A DNA stretch of 64,000 nt, taken from NCBI RefSeq assembly GCF_003259845.1, contig NZ_QLMJ01000024.1, positions 1 through 64,000 on the forward strand, in the 5' to 3' direction. The position numbers and the translations under genes are program-made. The stretch's first letter is position 1. Every line of letters starts with the position of its first letter. This stretch comes from Actinoplanes lutulentus. Lineage in GTDB: Bacteria > Actinomycetota > Actinomycetes > Mycobacteriales > Micromonosporaceae. Shown here piece after piece: positions 25,612 through 33,574 of this stretch. A model generated the notes under the pieces. The model was not told where the DNA came from. It did not search any database and saw nothing but the letters and a program-made list of their open reading frames with translations.

Positions 25612-25916
25612 TCAAAAGAAAGATCAAGTGCAAATTCTCCGGGTACGGGTAATCGCCCGCGTACGTCCGCCATTCGCTCGATGTCAGTTCCCGCCCACCA
25701 TGCGGCAGACATGCGCTACGTCCTCTGGTCTCCCGGATGTCGCCTGGTTCCTCACCAACGGCTATGGCCCGGAGCGGGTGGTCACCGACTGCGGCATCGG
25801 CGTCGGCGGCGGGCGTGTTCCGGATCTGACGGTGTGGGCGGACGGGATGCCGTCGCGCGAGATCTCACCCGGTCACCGCAGCCCTGGAAACCAGCTGCAC
25901 GGGTCAGCGTGTGTTC
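25612..25916. other. Gene-free gap with a possible Uma2-like remnant
   Basis: A plus-strand frame through about 25720-25860 reads LPDVAWFLTNGYGPERVVTD and continues with GIGVGGGRVPDLTVW. This resembles the middle of Uma2-type (PD-(D/E)XK-like) proteins common in actinomycetes, but it has no start, no ribosome site and no C-terminal half. I read it as a decayed fragment at best. Otherwise I see nothing in this gap. Confidence 0.3.
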
Positions 25917-26408
25917 TCAGTCGGTGCTCTCGGCTGGTGCGGGGAGGCGTGCGGAGTCCTCGGCGTACTTGATGAGCAGCCTGGCGAACTCCAGTCGCTC
26001 GGCTCTCGGCCAGTCGCGGGTGACGTACTCGAAAGCCTGCCTGTGTTGGTTTCTGAAGTGGCCGAGAAGTGCGCTTCCCTCGTCAGTCAGTTGAATGACG
26101 GTGCGCCGGCCGTCCTGTTGGGACGCTGCGCGAACGAGGTAGCCGTGGGTGATGCAGTCGGTGGCCATGCGGCTGGCCACCGAGGGGTCGACCAGGAGCG
26201 CGTCGGCGAGATTGCCCACGGTCATTTCCCGCCCGGCGCTCTGCGCCTCCTCCACCAGGTTGAGCACCAGGTTGCGGGTGAGGTCCTTGCGGCCGCTGGG
26301 TTGGTCGACCGGCGCCTGCATGGTGCGCCGCCGCATCCGGGCGAAGGCGCCGCCCACATCGGCCATCAGGTCTCGTTCTTGCTGTTCGGAAGCGTTCTCG
26401 ATGGTCAC
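25917..26408 (-). CDS. MarR family transcriptional regulator
   Basis: A 163-residue winged-helix regulator. The recognition region is MTVGNLADALLVDPSVASRMATDCITHGYLVRAASQQDGRRTVIQLTDEG in outline: HTH about 61-84, wing DGRRTVIQLT. Helical dimerisation segments are present at both ends. It is divergent from the amidohydrolase gene, with two palindromes between them, which suggests that it represses both itself and the enzyme. ATG 26408 fits the frame. Confidence 0.9.
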   Translation of the reverse strand: MTIENASEQQERDLMADVGGAFARMRRRTMQAPVDQPSGRKDLTRNLVLNLVEEAQSAGREMTVGNLADALLVDPSVASRMATDCITHGYLVRAASQQDGRRTVIQLTDEGSALLGHFRNQHRQAFEYVTRDWPRAERLEFARLLIKYAEDSARLPAPAESTD

Positions 26409-26425
26409 TGATCTAGCCTACTTGA

Positions 26426-26462
26426 ATGTGCCGTCAGGCACATACATGCTTTGTTGCATGTA
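26426..26462. promoter_or_regulatory. Two abutting palindromes, likely MarR operators
   Basis: ATGTGCC-GTCA-GGCACAT (26426-26443) and TACATGC-TTTGTT-GCATGTA (26443-26462) are both perfect 7-bp inverted repeats sharing base 26443. They lie between the divergent MarR and amidohydrolase genes, 18 bp from the MarR start and about 70 bp from the amidohydrolase start, where operators are expected. Confidence 0.7.
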
Positions 26463-26529
26463 ATTGAGTTTGAGCATTAGTGTTCATCTGGGCACGCAAG
26501 TAGCGTCCGCTCAAGGAACGAGGTCTGCC

Positions 26530-27780
26530 ATGGTCACCGCCATCACGAACGCCCGGATCTTCGACGGCGAGCAGGTGATCGAGGCGACGACAGTCGTCAT
26601 CGACGGCACCCGGATCGCCGCCGTGGGCGGTGAACCCCCGTTGGCGGCTGAGGTCATCGACGCAGCCGGGGCCACGCTGCTGCCCGGCCTGATCGACGCA
26701 CACACCCACAGCTCGGACGGCACCCTCGCCCTCGCGCTGCGCTTCGGCGTCACCACCGAGCTCGAGATGCAGGGCATGAACACGCGGTTCAGCCGGTCAC
26801 ACATCACCGACGACGACACCCTCGCGGACGTCCGCTCCGCCGGGTTCGGTGTCACCCCACCCGGTGGACACCCCAGCGAGCTGATCCCCGACGACTTCGA
26901 GTTCGGTCCCGGGCCGGGCGAGGACGATCACAATGACGGACACGACGGGCCGATGCCGCTGATGCCGTTCGCCTCCACTCCGGAGGAAGCCGCACGCTTC
27001 GTTCCGCAGCTGGTCGAGGCCGGCTCCGACTACATCAAGTTCATGGTCGACGACGGCTCGGTAGAGGGCCACCCCGGGCTCCCGATGCTCGACCAGGCAA
27101 CCCTCGACGCCGGCGTCGCCGAAGCTCGCCGGCTCGGCATGCTGACCATCGCCCACACGCTGACCGCCGACGCGACCCGTATGGCGATCGACGCCGGTAT
27201 CCACGGTCTGGCCCACTTGTTCATGGACCGGCCCCACACCGGCGACCTCGTCGAACGCATCGCCGCCGCCGGTGTCTTCGTCGTCCCCTGCGTCGTGTTG
27301 AACGCCTCGATGATGGGCATCACCGCGTCCATCCTGGCCGACGACCCCCGAGTCAGTGGCCGTCTGGACGACGACTGGACCGGCCTGCTGCGCGGCAGCT
27401 ACGACCGATACCCCCAGGGTGAACTGGAGTACGTCCTCGACTCGGTCAAAGCGCTCCACGACGCCGGGGTCGAGATCCTGGCCGGAACCGACGCCGCACC
27501 GTTCCCGCTGCCATTCATGGCCGGAGTGGCACACGGCGCGAGCCTGCACCACGAACTCCAGTACCTCGTCCGGGCTGGCCTCACTCCGGTCGAGGCGCTA
27601 CGCGCGGCGACCTCCACACCCGCACGGCTCTTCGGGCTCGACGACCGTGGCCGCATCGCCGTCGGCCTGCGCGCCGACATGCTTCTCGTCGACGGCGACC
27701 CCACCACCCGCATCGATGACACGCTGAACCTGCGCACGGTCTGGCGCCGAGGTACTCCAACTCATCTGACAGTCAGCTGA
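26530..27780 (+). CDS. Amidohydrolase family protein (imidazolonepropionase-like)
   Basis: A 416-residue TIM-barrel metal hydrolase. The N-terminal beta-sandwich (ITNARIFDGEQVI) is followed by LLPGLIDAHTHSSD with the HxH metal ligands (about 57-59). Later ligands lie in KFMVDDG (Lys), IAHTLTADA and GLAHLFMD (His), and ILAGTDAAPFPLP (Asp). The C-terminal GRIAVGLRADMLLVDGDP strand returns to the sandwich. The DDHNDGHDGP insertion (about 138-147) is unusually acidic. Family members act on cyclic amides, dipeptides or organophosphates; the substrate here is unknown. ATG 26530 has AGGAACGAGG upstream. Confidence 0.88.
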   Translation: MVTAITNARIFDGEQVIEATTVVIDGTRIAAVGGEPPLAAEVIDAAGATLLPGLIDAHTHSSDGTLALALRFGVTTELEMQGMNTRFSRSHITDDDTLADVRSAGFGVTPPGGHPSELIPDDFEFGPGPGEDDHNDGHDGPMPLMPFASTPEEAARFVPQLVEAGSDYIKFMVDDGSVEGHPGLPMLDQATLDAGVAEARRLGMLTIAHTLTADATRMAIDAGIHGLAHLFMDRPHTGDLVERIAAAGVFVVPCVVLNASMMGITASILADDPRVSGRLDDDWTGLLRGSYDRYPQGELEYVLDSVKALHDAGVEILAGTDAAPFPLPFMAGVAHGASLHHELQYLVRAGLTPVEALRAATSTPARLFGLDDRGRIAVGLRADMLLVDGDPTTRIDDTLNLRTVWRRGTPTHLTVS

Positions 27781-27838
27781 ATGCCGGTCTTGTAGTCGTC
27801 GCGCCGCGGTCGAAGCTGAGTTCTCACCATAGGCGGGA

Positions 27839-27856
27839 CCGGGGGCTAACCCCCGG
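27839..27856 (+). terminator. Terminator hairpin after the amidohydrolase gene
   Basis: CCGGGGG (27839-27845) pairs with CCCCCGG (27850-27856) around CTAA. A second, weaker CCCCGG/CCGGGG pair follows at about 27859-27879. There is no T tract. Confidence 0.6.
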
Positions 27857-27967
27857 AAACCCCGGGTGGCGATCCGGGGGTCTGCACGATTCTGCGGGAA
27901 CGCTCTGACCAGCAGTATTAGTCCTGTCAGCAAGACAACGGGAAACCGAACAGACAGGACAGAGACC

Positions 27968-28276
27968 ATGTGGCAGAGCAGCTACTCATACGACGACAGC
28001 CAGACCTTCGCCTACGGCCACCAGAGCAGCGGCTCCTCCGGCTTCGGGGGCCAGTGCGAGAACAGCGCCCCGCAGAACGGCGCCCCGCAGCAGGACGATT
28101 TCCCGCAGCACGGCGACTTCCCTCAGCAGGACGTGCAGCCGGACGTGCAGCCGGGCGGCTACCTGACCGACGACTTCCAGCCGCAGGACTCGAACTACGG
28201 GGAGCACTACCAGACCCAGGAGTTCTACTACTACCACTCCGAGCACCACGTCGACTCGTCCGCGTTCCAAGCCTGA
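27968..28276 (+). CDS. Gln/Tyr/Asp-rich low-complexity protein
   Basis: A 102-residue protein made almost entirely of Gln, Ser, Tyr, Gly, Asp, Pro and His, with short imperfect repeats such as DFPQ and QPDVQPG and a tyrosine cluster EFYYYHSEHH. It has no signal peptide, no hydrophobic stretch and almost no Lys/Arg. The composition recalls prion-like or surface-adhesive low-complexity domains. ATG 27968 follows AGGACAGAGACC. The next gene starts 14 bp after the stop, so the two are probably co-transcribed. The function is not recognisable. Its codon-position GC pattern fits a real gene in this genome. Confidence 0.65.
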   Translation: MWQSSYSYDDSQTFAYGHQSSGSSGFGGQCENSAPQNGAPQQDDFPQHGDFPQQDVQPDVQPGGYLTDDFQPQDSNYGEHYQTQEFYYYHSEHHVDSSAFQA

Positions 28277-28290
28277 GCCGAGGGGCCCCG

Positions 28291-29346
28291 ATGACCGTCA
28301 CCGTCGACCACGATGAGCTGCGGGAACTGAACCGGCTGGTCCGGCTGGGCGCGCAGGCGAATGCGCGGCCTGACCTGCTCGCCCGGTTGTCGGCCGGCCC
28401 GTTCACCGCCGACCAGGTCATCCGGTCCCTGCAGTCACTGCAGATCGATCTTCGTAACCGGCGTGCCGGGATGTGCGATCCGGGCCGCGGCGCCCGGCTC
28501 GCAGCCGAGGCCCGGCACGCCGAAACCCGGCTTCGCCGGTTTCGCGAACACAGCGCACGCTGGTCTCGCATGCTCAGCGAAGCGGTGGGCACTGCCGATT
28601 CAGATCTTGGGTACGGGATTCAGCGCCGCGTGCGGTGCCTGATCGACGAGGGCACCGCGCTGATCGAGTCCCGTGTGCCGCGCGGCGAGTTCGATCGGTG
28701 GCTGCAGTACAGGCTCGCCGTCGAGGTGACCGACGGCGATCGGGCCCTGCGGACGGCCGCCACGACGATCACCGGCCGGATGAGCGCCGCGCTCGGCCTG
28801 AGCGCCGCGATCGTGCCGGTGCCCCAGGTTTTCGGGGCGCCGGCCGTGGTCGCCGCGCCCTGGCCCACCCCGGCCGGCCGGCAGCCGCTGGCATCACGGC
28901 TGACCAGCATTCTGATGCCCGCCTACAGCGGAATCGCCATGTCCTCCGTGCTCCTCAGGGATCACGTGCCGGGATGGCTGCTGGCCGTGGCCGCGATCAC
29001 CGGGGCGATCGCCCTGGGCGGCGCCGCGCTTGCCGGTGACCGCTGGCGGCAGGCCGACCGGGAACGGGCGGAAGCGCTCACCCGGTTGCGCTCGACCGCC
29101 GACGCGTTCCGGCTGGCACTGGCCAAGCAGGCCCGAGACGGTCTACGCGCTATCGAGCAGCAGGTCCACGCCGCGGTGGACGCGGCGGTCACCGAGCACA
29201 CCGGGCGGCTCGCGGCAGCCGCCGGCACGTCCCAGCGGGCGGCCCAGGCGCAGGCGACGGGCCAGGCCCTCACCGAAATCGACGCGGATCTGGAGTCGAT
29301 CCGTGATCTGCTGCTGCGGGCTTCTCGCCTGGCGGCGACACGGTGA
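28291..29346 (+). CDS. Two-TM helical protein, unknown function
   Basis: A 351-residue protein. Residues 1-200 are soluble and helical (ELNRLVRLGAQANARPDLLA, RHAETRLRRFREH). Two hydrophobic segments at about 206-222 and 228-248 form a hairpin. A long coiled-coil-like C-terminus (250-350, rich in Ala, Arg, Gln and Glu) follows. Both ends would be cytoplasmic. ATG 28291 has GAGGGG upstream. The last 77 bp overlap the end of the convergent kinase gene, an unusually long 3' overlap. No family recognised. Confidence 0.75.
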   Translation: MTVTVDHDELRELNRLVRLGAQANARPDLLARLSAGPFTADQVIRSLQSLQIDLRNRRAGMCDPGRGARLAAEARHAETRLRRFREHSARWSRMLSEAVGTADSDLGYGIQRRVRCLIDEGTALIESRVPRGEFDRWLQYRLAVEVTDGDRALRTAATTITGRMSAALGLSAAIVPVPQVFGAPAVVAAPWPTPAGRQPLASRLTSILMPAYSGIAMSSVLLRDHVPGWLLAVAAITGAIALGGAALAGDRWRQADRERAEALTRLRSTADAFRLALAKQARDGLRAIEQQVHAAVDAAVTEHTGRLAAAAGTSQRAAQAQATGQALTEIDADLESIRDLLLRASRLAATR

Positions 29347-31069
29347 GCAGCATGTGCTCACACGAGCGGACCACGGTCGCGGCAACCCTCCGGACACTGT
29401 GGGCGGTGCCCGGGTGCGAGGCCCGCGCCCGCCACTGAGCCAGCGCGCGTTGCACGGCCTGCGTGATCTGCGCCGGGCCGGCGTCCGGTTCGAGCCCGAG
29501 CCGGTGGCAGTTGTCCGCTGCACCGTCGCCCAGCAGCCGCGCGGCCGCCTCGACGTCGTCCGGACTCAGGTCGCCGGGCTCCGAGCGCAACTCGTCGATC
29601 GCTGTCACCTCGGCGACCTCCCGGCTGTCGGCCCGGATGCGGTCCAGCCGGTGCCGCAGGTGCTGTGTTCCGGTGGCGGGCGGATCGTCGCGTACCAGCT
29701 CGTCTAGTGCCTGCAGCGCCGACCACGCCGCCAGCACGGTGTCCCGCCGTGTTCCCTGCTGATCGAGACCGGCCCGGATCCGGCGGATGCGTTCGACCGC
29801 CTCGGCGTCGCCGTAGACGGTCGCGGCCTGCTGGATCGCCGCTCGAACGGCGCCGGCCAGCGACACGTCATCGGCTGGCACGTCACCCAGCGCGACCCAG
29901 CCGTCGACGCGGGTGCCCTCGCCCGGTGCGGACCGGACCGCGACCAGCCCGCCGACCGCGGTCACCCGGGCCATCACGTTGCGCATGCCACGGCCGGGTG
30001 AACCGATGTCCGCGGTGGTGTCGAAGCCCGGACCGTCGTCATGGATCCCGAAGCTCAGCCGGTCCGCAGCGGAGGTCAGGCTGATCCGGACCGGCGCGCC
30101 GGGTGCGTGCTTGCGGGCATTGTTGACCGCCTCCAGGCAGCAGAACCAGACCGCTGACTCCAGGTCGGCGGCGAGTCTGCAGCCGTCGTCCATTCCCATG
30201 ACAACCACTGGCACATCCGGCCCCAGTTCCGCGCGCAGCGCGGCGGCCAGGCCCTGCTGGGCCAGCAGCGGGGAGGTCATGCCGGTGACCGTACGGGCCA
30301 GGATGGTCTCGGCGTCGTCGATGCGCCCGGAGACCCGGTCGAGCGCGGTGGTGGCCTCGGCCAGACGCCCGGCGCCGGCCTGGTGCTCGGCCAGGCCGAG
30401 GGCGAGCCGCAGCGAGACCAGGTGATGCTGCGCCCCGTCGTGCAGGTCGCGTTCGATGCGGCGGCGTTCGGCGTCCATCTCGGCGACCAGCCGTCGCCGG
30501 GATCTGGCGATGTCGGCGGCGTGGGCCCGTACCGCCCGCAGCTGCCTTTCCAGTTCGATGCCCAGCCGGTTCGCGGCGAGCACGGCGCCCAGCCCGTCGG
30601 CGATGTCCTGAACGAGCCGGCGCCGGTGGCTGTCCAGGCCTTCGGCCGCGCTGGCCCGGTCCACGGTGATCGACCCGAGCCGCTCGTCGCCCCGTACGAT
30701 CGGCAAGGTGATCACCGCGTCGGCCGATCCGGGGCTGGGCCAGGAATAAGTGCGGTCGGGGAGCCCGGGGCGGTGCACGGTCAACTGGCAGAGCCGCGCG
30801 CCCAGTGAACGCCCGACCATCTCGGGGACCTGGGACAGGTCGGTGCCGGACAGGGCGCCCAGACCGGCCAGCACGGTGTACGGAGTGGGCCGGCGCCCGT
30901 GCAGGATGCGCTCGGCGTAACGCTCAGCCCGTACCAAAGCGGGGTTAAGAAGCAGCGCCACCGGCGCTGCCGCGAGTGGCGCCGCGACCATCGTGTGCAG
31001 CAGAAGGAACAGTCCGCCGCCCAGCAGCGCAACCGGGATCACGCTGAGCAGGCGGAATAGGGGTGTCAC
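29270..31069 (-). CDS. Sensor histidine kinase (HisKA_3/NarL type), apparently intact
   Basis: A 599-residue kinase with two N-terminal membrane helices (about 6-45), a GAF-like region (about 85-170), the dimerisation helix MDAERRRIERDLHDGAQHHL with phospho-acceptor H210, and a HATPase domain with N-box EAVNNARKHAPG (about 313-324), D-box HDDGPGFD and G-box GRGMRNVMARV. A helical extension of about 170 residues follows the ATPase and is not typical. GTG 31069 overlaps the stop of the upstream pseudokinase (GTGA). It is the last gene of a coupled signalling operon. Confidence 0.88.
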   Translation of the reverse strand: MTPLFRLLSVIPVALLGGGLFLLLHTMVAAPLAAAPVALLLNPALVRAERYAERILHGRRPTPYTVLAGLGALSGTDLSQVPEMVGRSLGARLCQLTVHRPGLPDRTYSWPSPGSADAVITLPIVRGDERLGSITVDRASAAEGLDSHRRRLVQDIADGLGAVLAANRLGIELERQLRAVRAHAADIARSRRRLVAEMDAERRRIERDLHDGAQHHLVSLRLALGLAEHQAGAGRLAEATTALDRVSGRIDDAETILARTVTGMTSPLLAQQGLAAALRAELGPDVPVVVMGMDDGCRLAADLESAVWFCCLEAVNNARKHAPGAPVRISLTSAADRLSFGIHDDGPGFDTTADIGSPGRGMRNVMARVTAVGGLVAVRSAPGEGTRVDGWVALGDVPADDVSLAGAVRAAIQQAATVYGDAEAVERIRRIRAGLDQQGTRRDTVLAAWSALQALDELVRDDPPATGTQHLRHRLDRIRADSREVAEVTAIDELRSEPGDLSPDDVEAAARLLGDGAADNCHRLGLEPDAGPAQITQAVQRALAQWRARASHPGTAHSVRRVAATVVRSCEHMLLTVSPPGEKPAAADHGSTPDPRRFR

Positions 31070-32283
31070 AGGGAAGGCTCGGCGTCGAGTCGGTCTGGCA
31101 ACCAGGCGAGCAGGCGCAGCCCCGGCCGCCCGTCCTCGTCCTCGTCCTCGTCCGTGCCGGGCTTGAGCTCGCCGCATTCCAGGCCACCGCCGAGCGCGGC
31201 CAGCCGTTCGGCGTCGGGGGCGAGCATGGCCCTGACCTCGTCCGCGGTGACCGGCGGTACCGGATCCTCGATTACTGCTCGGATCCGGTTGTCCATCATG
31301 GTCAGGCTGACCTGGATGGTGGCACCGGGTTCAGCCGCCAGGACGTCCAGCGCGGCTGCCACGATCTGGTAGATCGCCGATTCGATCTCCCAGCCGGCGC
31401 GGGCTCCGAGGCCGCTGGTGAGGTGCACGCCGCGGCGCAGGTCGGCGGCCAGCTCCTCGACAGCCGCTTCCGGCCCCTGACCGCGCAGTACCGCCGGGTA
31501 GACGCCGCGGGCGAACACCCGGAACCGGTCGAGCAGGTCGTCGACCTCGGCGCGGGCCCGCGCCAACTGAGGTCCTCGCGGGTCGGCCCGGGCCGCTGCC
31601 ACGTGTTCGCGCAGCGCGGCCAGGCGCCCGGAGGTGGCCCGGGACAGTTCGGTCAGCAGCCGGCGCCGTTCCACCTCGCGCGCCTGCACCAGCCGCTGCC
31701 GGGAAGCGGCCAGTTCCTGCGCGAGATGCCCGGCTCGGCGGACCCGTCCGGCGAGTTCGGCGTTGAGCGCCACCGTGCGCAGCAGCAGCGCCGCCCCGCT
31801 GGCGATGTCGCGCATCAGCTCCCGATCGCCGGAGGTGACCGGCAGATTCGGCTTCTCGATGGTCAGCACGGCCCGCAGTTCGGTGCCGTCGAGCACCGGC
31901 ACGACGTGCCCGATGTCGGGCCGGGCGAGCAGGACGGCGAGGTTGTCCACGGTCTCGGCGCCGGTCTGCAGCCGGGCGCCGGCGGCCAGCCAGATCGCGG
32001 CGCGGCGTGCGCCGGTGCCGTCGGCCAGGACGCGTTCGAGCTCGGGCAGTGCTTCCTGTATGGACACCGACCGCAGGTGCCGGGTCGCGTCGGCCAGCGC
32101 GGCGTACGGGGTGACCTCGCGCCGTCCGGTGAACCGTTCCAGCAAGCCGTCGGTGCCGTGGCGCAGCCAGGGCAGCAGCGCGGCGAGCACCGCGCAGACC
32201 ACGAATGGCAGCGCGAGGGCACGCCCGGCAAAGGCCAGTGGCAGGAACGCGGCGCCGGCCAGCAGGATCGCCCTAGGCGACAT
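31066..32283 (-). CDS. Degenerate histidine kinase (pseudokinase) membrane protein
   Basis: A 405-residue protein with the layout of a NarL-type kinase: N-terminal TM pair (about 5-40), GAF-like region (about 75-175), helix AREVERRRLLTELSRATSGRL and a C-terminal ATPase-like fold. The phospho-acceptor His is replaced by Ser (S214 in ELSRA where kinases have DLHDG). The N-box region reads QIVAAALDVLAAEPGA and lacks the NARKH signature, and no clear D- or G-box is seen. It probably cannot phosphorylate and may sense a signal or modulate the next kinase. ATG 32283 overlaps the regulator gene end by 11 bp. Confidence 0.82.
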   Translation of the reverse strand: MSPRAILLAGAAFLPLAFAGRALALPFVVCAVLAALLPWLRHGTDGLLERFTGRREVTPYAALADATRHLRSVSIQEALPELERVLADGTGARRAAIWLAAGARLQTGAETVDNLAVLLARPDIGHVVPVLDGTELRAVLTIEKPNLPVTSGDRELMRDIASGAALLLRTVALNAELAGRVRRAGHLAQELAASRQRLVQAREVERRRLLTELSRATSGRLAALREHVAAARADPRGPQLARARAEVDDLLDRFRVFARGVYPAVLRGQGPEAAVEELAADLRRGVHLTSGLGARAGWEIESAIYQIVAAALDVLAAEPGATIQVSLTMMDNRIRAVIEDPVPPVTADEVRAMLAPDAERLAALGGGLECGELKPGTDEDEDEDGRPGLRLLAWLPDRLDAEPSL

Positions 32284-32938
32284 CCGGTTGTGACCTCAGA
32301 TAGGTCAGCACGGCCAGCACCCGGCGGTGGTGTTCGGCCGCGTCGGCCGGCAGTCCCAACTTGGCGAAGATGTTCGCGATGTGTTTCTCGACGGCTTTGG
32401 GCATCACCACCAGCTGCGCGGCGATGCCGTTGTTGGACCGTCCCTCGGCCATCAGCCGCAACACCTGTCGTTCGCGTGCCGACAATCCGGCCACCACGTC
32501 GCGGCGCTGGCTGCTGGGCCGTTCGACCAGACGCTGGGCCAGCACCGGCTCGATCACGATCTCGCCGTCGCGGATCCTGGTCAGCGTGTCACTGAGGACC
32601 TCGACGCTGCCGACCTTCTCCTTGAGCCGGTACCCGATCGCCTCGGTGCCGATCCGCAGCACCCGCATCAGATAGTGCGTCTCGGCGTAGTGCGAGAGAA
32701 ACAGCAGGCCGAGCTTCGGGTGGGCGGCCCGCAACGTTTCGGCGGTGGGCAGGCCGCCGTCAGGTTCGGGCGGCATGCGGATGTCGAGGATCGCGACGTC
32801 AGCCGGCTCGCTCGCCAGCAGGCGCACCATCGAGTCACCGTCGGCGACGCATCCGACGACCTCATGCCCGGCCGCCTCCAGGAGCATCACCAGGCCGTCG
32901 CGGAACAACGCCCCGTCCTCGGCCAGCGCTACCCGCAC
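32273..32938 (-). CDS. NarL/LuxR family response regulator
   Basis: A 221-residue regulator. The receiver domain has acidic pair AED (about 7-8), phospho-acceptor D52 in VAILDIRMPP, and Lys in GYRLKEKVGS. The LuxR-type HTH (about 150-215) reads LSARERQVLRLMAEGRSNNGIAAQL...VEKHIANIFAKLGL. GTG 32938 lies inside the end of the upstream kinase-like gene (10-bp overlap), and its own end overlaps the pseudokinase start, so all four genes are translationally linked. Its targets are unknown. Confidence 0.92.
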   Translation of the reverse strand: MRVALAEDGALFRDGLVMLLEAAGHEVVGCVADGDSMVRLLASEPADVAILDIRMPPEPDGGLPTAETLRAAHPKLGLLFLSHYAETHYLMRVLRIGTEAIGYRLKEKVGSVEVLSDTLTRIRDGEIVIEPVLAQRLVERPSSQRRDVVAGLSARERQVLRLMAEGRSNNGIAAQLVVMPKAVEKHIANIFAKLGLPADAAEHHRRVLAVLTYLRSQPDVA

Positions 32939-33477
32939 GGAATCCGGACCCTGATCGTGGGCAACGCGGTACCTCCGACAATCTCGACCGCCCCGCCCAG
33001 CCACTGGATGCGGTCACGCACGGCTACGACCTGGTCAGTATCGACACCGGCCAGGTGCAGTACCAGCCCCTGGTCATCCCGGCGGACGGTGATGTCCACC
33101 GTTCGAGTGGGGTTGCCTCCACCCTCGAGGACCTCACACACGGTGTAGTAAGTGACGCCCTCGACCGCGGCCTCGAACCGGCCGCCGCCGGCATCGACCC
33201 GAACCGGCATGGGCAGGTCGGCCGTGAGCTCCCGTAGAGCCGGGCCGAGCCCCTGCTTGCGCAGTAACGGTGGATAGATCTGGTCGGCGATCACGCGCAG
33301 TTCCTGCATGGTGAGGTGCAGTTCGTGCTGCAAGCCCTCGATGTCGGGCTGCAGATCCGCGGCCTTCTCCCCGAGCAGGCCCAGCCGTAGGGTCAGGGCT
33401 GCGATCCGCAGGGCCGGGCCGTCGTGCAGCCGCCGTTCCAGATCCAGACGCCGGTTCCAGTACTCGTCCGGCGTCAT
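32929..33477 (-). CDS. Short soluble histidine-kinase-like protein
   Basis: A 182-residue protein beginning with a kinase dimerisation helix, WNRRLDLERRLHDGPALRIAALTLRLGLL, in which H18 of LHDG is at the phospho-acceptor position. It continues VIADQIYPPLLRKQGLGPALREL, a signature of NarL-type kinases. The rest resembles a shrunken ATPase domain: a strand-rich tail (TVDITVRRDDQGLVLHLAG) without N- or D-box residues. It has no sensor or membrane part. ATG 33477 follows AGGACC. As first gene of the operon it may act as a phosphotransfer adaptor; that is inference. Confidence 0.75.
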   Translation of the reverse strand: MTPDEYWNRRLDLERRLHDGPALRIAALTLRLGLLGEKAADLQPDIEGLQHELHLTMQELRVIADQIYPPLLRKQGLGPALRELTADLPMPVRVDAGGGRFEAAVEGVTYYTVCEVLEGGGNPTRTVDITVRRDDQGLVLHLAGVDTDQVVAVRDRIQWLGGAVEIVGGTALPTIRVRIPCG

Positions 33478-33574
33478 GGTCCTATTGTGCGGTTTTCGCC
33501 CGTGCGGAGCATTCACCCCATGCGTACGGGTTGTCTTTCTTGAAAATGCTCGCAAAGGCGTTGAAAATGGACGG

